In this document: piece after piece, positions 6,021 through 8,282 of the stretch
Position numbering within the stretch: the stretch's first letter is position 1
How the letters are laid out: each line of letters begins with the position of its first letter
Assembly: GCA_937906485.1 (NCBI GenBank)
Contig: CALCYB010000012.1
Coordinates: 1 to 8,282 of the forward strand
Reading direction: 5' to 3'
From: an uncultured Rikenellaceae bacterium
GTDB taxonomy: Bacteria > Bacteroidota > Bacteroidia > Bacteroidales > UBA932
Length of the DNA stretch: 8,282 nucleotides
Program-made: the position numbers and the translations under genes
Notes under the pieces: generated by a model
Seen by the model: only the letters and a program-made list of their open reading frames with translations
What the model was told of the DNA's origin: nothing
Databases searched by the model: none

Positions 6021-6645
6021 GCAGATTCCTGTTCTGAGTGTCGCTTACTTTCCGCCGATTGCCTGGTTCAAAGCCTTGGCAGCGGCGGATGTCGTTTATC
6101 TGGAGGCCTGTGAAAATTACCAGAAGCAGTCTTGGCGTAACCGTACGCGCATTGTTACTGCCGATGGTCCCTTGACCTTGTCGTTGCCTGTTGCCAAGTC
6201 CGACTCGCATCCGATGGGGATCCGCCAGGCAAAAATCGACATGACCCGCCCATGGATGCAGCAGCATGTACGTGCCTTGACTGCAGCTTACCGGTCATCC
6301 CCTTTTTATGAATATTATATCGATGAATGGCTGGATATCTTGAAGGCGGGACTGCCGGACCTTTTTGAGACGAACCTCCGCCTGATCCGCCATCTGACGG
6401 AGTCCTTGGGCTTGAAAACGGAAATCCGCTTGACGGATCAATACCGTACGGAGTATCCTGAGCAGGAAGGCTGGTGGGACCTGAGGGACGTTCTGCACCC
6501 CAAGCAGCCTGTTCCCGAGTCCCTGAAACTGACAAAACCCTACTATCAGGTTTTCTCCCAACGGCAGGGTTTTGTTCCGGATCTTTCTGTTCTTGATCTG
6601 TTGGCAAACGAGGGACCGGACGCCATCTCGTACCTTTTGTTCTAA
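6013..6645 (+). CDS. WbqC-family protein
   Basis: The 210-aa product resembles the WbqC family, which occurs in O-antigen and surface-polysaccharide clusters and widely in Bacteroidota as a stand-alone gene; its biochemical role is not well established. Visible family features are the N-terminal AYFPPIAWF (11-19), YQKQSWRNRTRI (36-47), the segment SLPV (57-60), AYRSSPFYEYY (92-102), and the C-terminal block FSQRQGFVPDLSVLDLLANE (181-200). There is no signal peptide or membrane segment, so it is probably cytoplasmic. Its ATG lies within the last codons of lpxA (8-nt overlap), which points to coupled translation and to a role linked to lipopolysaccharide or other envelope glycans. That link is inferred from position only. 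It ends 20 nt before the convergent barrel gene; I see no hairpin terminator in that gap. Confidence 0.82.
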   Translation: MNKQIPVLSVAYFPPIAWFKALAAADVVYLEACENYQKQSWRNRTRIVTADGPLTLSLPVAKSDSHPMGIRQAKIDMTRPWMQQHVRALTAAYRSSPFYEYYIDEWLDILKAGLPDLFETNLRLIRHLTESLGLKTEIRLTDQYRTEYPEQEGWWDLRDVLHPKQPVPESLKLTKPYYQVFSQRQGFVPDLSVLDLLANEGPDAISYLLF

Positions 6646-6665
6646 ATCAATTCTCCTTCAGGGCT

Positions 6666-8207
6666 TTAAAAGCGGACGCCCAAGGTAAGCAGTATGCGGA
6701 AAGTGCGGTACTGGTTGTGGATTTGCGGGCTGTCTTGAAAATTACCCGGGTAGAAGGTAAAGGTCTCACTGTTCCGGTTCAGGGGCTGCTGGTAAGCCAC
6801 ATCGATGAAGTAGCCGTTGTCGGCATAGCCCAGACCGGCACTGACGTATTGCCGGCTGTCATCAAATTCGCGGTTGCTTTTGCCGTAATAATTGTAGCCG
6901 GCCCGCAGGGATAGCTGCTCGGTGGCTCGCAACTCGGCGCCTGCCCGCAGCACATCGCTGGCAAGAAACGACTCCTGAATCAACTCGTTTTCTTCGCGGA
7001 AAGCAAAGGGATCAGCAATGTCCTTCATCTGAATGGCACTGTAATCCACCTTTTCATAATCCACACTGATCATCCCCCGGCCTGCGAAGGTATAGGCCGC
7101 TCCCAGGTTCCAGCGCAGCGGGGTGCGTAGGTTATAATTATAGGTGTAGGAGGGGGAGTCGCAATAATAGCGTTGGTCAAGCTGGCTGTCCATCGAGTGG
7201 AACCATTGGTCCTGCAGGTTCATCCAGGTCGGGGTGGCCACGGAGGCCCCCAGGCGGAGTCCTTGGACCGGGAGCCAGATGACGCCGGCGCGGGCATTGA
7301 TGCCGATACCGGAGGAGGTCAGGCTGAAACCGTATTTCATGTTGCGGAATCCGGTTTCCTGGAAGTCATCGGGATCCACGGCGTATTCGTGGATGTATTC
7401 GTCTTGTCGGAACCACAGGGTCTGTATGCTGATATTGACTCCGAAAAACAGCGTGTTGGAAATGTTGCCCGCCAGGGAGAAGGCAATGTCGTTGTTGTAA
7501 CCGGAGGAGATACGGTCGTAGCTCTGGTCCACCGGTCCGGCCAGGGTGATGTAGCCGTCGTTGTCAAATATTTCTGTGGCACCGATGTATTCTCCGGAAA
7601 ATTGGTCGCCTTCCCAGATCGGGTCGGTCAGGTAACAGTTGTAGGCCTGGATGTACGGGGCGGGAATCAGGGTTTGGGCGAAGGGGTCAAACGTCTCGCT
7701 ATAGCCCAGCTGACTGGGATCATAGCCTTGTGATCCGACCGCCAGGGCACTCAGCAGGGAAGACTGATGGTTGGTGCCGTAGGCAGAGGTCCGGCTGTTG
7801 TAGTTGGCGACCTGGTTGGATACGATGCCGAAATTCAGCCGGATCAGACCTCGGTTGCGTCCTGTTTCATAGTTGGCTACATAACCCAAGTTGGAAAGGC
7901 CGAAACGGGTGTGGTTGTTGGCATAGGTCTGATCCAGAAAACGGCTTGTTTCGTTGCTGATGTTCAGTGAAGGGGTAATCGTCAGGGAGGACTGCAGGTA
8001 GATGGCAGTGGCTGCCGGGTTGTAGACCACTGCACCCAGGTCACCGCCCACAGCGGTGAATGCATTACCCATTGCCAGGGATCTGGCGGTGCCCTCATAC
8101 TCCACTTTTGAGAAACGGAGTGCATCGTAGATGCCTTGTCCGGCTGCGGGCAGGGCGATAGCGGTAAGGGCAAGGATGAGACTGAATGTATGTCTGATGT
8201 GTTTCAT
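6666..8207 (-). CDS. Outer-membrane beta-barrel protein, OMPP1/FadL type
   Basis: The 513-aa product starts with a signal peptide (KHIRH, then a hydrophobic core to Ala22, likely cleavage after AAG at 21-23). The mature N-terminus carries the pattern EGTARSLAMGNAFTAVGGDL (38-57) and a YNPAA motif (62-66). The Asn-Pro-Ala motif is typical of the N-terminal hatch of FadL-like transporters of hydrophobic compounds. The rest is rich in alternating aromatic and polar residues, as in amphipathic beta strands. The last residues (LLTLGVRF) end in the C-terminal Phe expected of a substrate of the BAM assembly machinery. Length is slightly above E. coli FadL. Such proteins are common in Bacteroidota but usually uncharacterised; the substrate cannot be told from sequence. 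PorV of the type IX secretion system is a distant relative, but the length and N-terminus fit it poorly. A gene tail ends 27 nt upstream, so the two may be co-transcribed. Confidence 0.85.
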   Translation of the reverse strand: MKHIRHTFSLILALTAIALPAAGQGIYDALRFSKVEYEGTARSLAMGNAFTAVGGDLGAVVYNPAATAIYLQSSLTITPSLNISNETSRFLDQTYANNHTRFGLSNLGYVANYETGRNRGLIRLNFGIVSNQVANYNSRTSAYGTNHQSSLLSALAVGSQGYDPSQLGYSETFDPFAQTLIPAPYIQAYNCYLTDPIWEGDQFSGEYIGATEIFDNDGYITLAGPVDQSYDRISSGYNNDIAFSLAGNISNTLFFGVNISIQTLWFRQDEYIHEYAVDPDDFQETGFRNMKYGFSLTSSGIGINARAGVIWLPVQGLRLGASVATPTWMNLQDQWFHSMDSQLDQRYYCDSPSYTYNYNLRTPLRWNLGAAYTFAGRGMISVDYEKVDYSAIQMKDIADPFAFREENELIQESFLASDVLRAGAELRATEQLSLRAGYNYYGKSNREFDDSRQYVSAGLGYADNGYFIDVAYQQPLNRNSETFTFYPGNFQDSPQIHNQYRTFRILLTLGVRF

Positions 8208-8234
8208 GTGCGTAGGGTGTTTGCGGGTGCGTAT

Positions 8235-8282
8235 TTATCGTCTGGAGCCTCCTGAAGAGCGGTGGCTGCCCCCTGTAGATCC
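8235..8282 (-). CDS. C-terminal tail of an upstream gene (partial)
   Basis: An open minus-strand frame enters from the right edge and ends at TAA (8235-8237). Its 15 visible residues, GSTGGSHRSSGGSRR, are Gly/Ser/Arg-rich, like a flexible basic C-terminal tail. Evidence for a real gene is the continuous frame, the biased composition and its position 27 nt before the start of the barrel gene, a typical operon spacing. Too little is visible to assign a family. Confidence 0.4.
   Translation of the reverse strand, partial: GSTGGSHRSSGGSRR

Noticed and set aside
6646..6665. Terminator between the convergent genes
   Set aside because: The 20-nt gap has no inverted repeat with a T-run on either strand.
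7173..7733. Plus-strand open frame of 186 codons opposite the barrel gene
   Set aside because: The opposite strand encodes a full-length protein with signal peptide, NPA motif and terminal Phe; this frame has none of these.

Overview
The window looks like a chromosomal core region of a member of the Bacteroidota, probably Bacteroidales. The IF2 and NusA proteins are of the Bacteroidota type. The operon order rimP-nusA-infB is conserved there. The only strong promoter (TTTG, 19-nt spacer, TAnnTTTG) matches the consensus of that phylum. Most genes lack a Shine-Dalgarno site. I cannot name the genus. I see no mobile element, tRNA, rRNA, CRISPR array or recognisable defence system.

Layout: (1) Positions 1-3080, minus strand, carry the transcription/translation operon rimP (short), nusA and infB. 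infB runs off the left edge at its G3 motif. (2) Positions 3081-3259 are a divergent regulatory region with the rimP promoter and a leader hairpin. (3) Positions 3260-6645, plus strand, carry a lipid A operon, lpxD, lpxC and lpxA, followed by a WbqC-family gene. lpxC/lpxA overlap by 32 nt and lpxA/wbqC-like by 8 nt. (4) Positions 6666-8207, minus strand, encode an outer-membrane beta-barrel of the OMPP1/FadL type, converging on the lipid A operon. The tail of another minus-strand gene sits at the right edge.

Functionally, LpxA adds the first 3-hydroxyacyl chain to UDP-GlcNAc, LpxC deacetylates the product and LpxD adds the second chain, so three early steps of lipid A synthesis lie together. 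The WbqC-like protein is translationally linked to them, which suggests a role in surface glycan or envelope assembly.

The notable theme is loss of C-terminal modules. RimP is only its N-terminal domain (76 aa). LpxC lacks the FabZ dehydratase domain to which it is usually fused in Bacteroidota. LpxD lacks its usual C-terminal helical tail. Each reading frame ends cleanly at or near a domain boundary and leaves little or no intergenic DNA.
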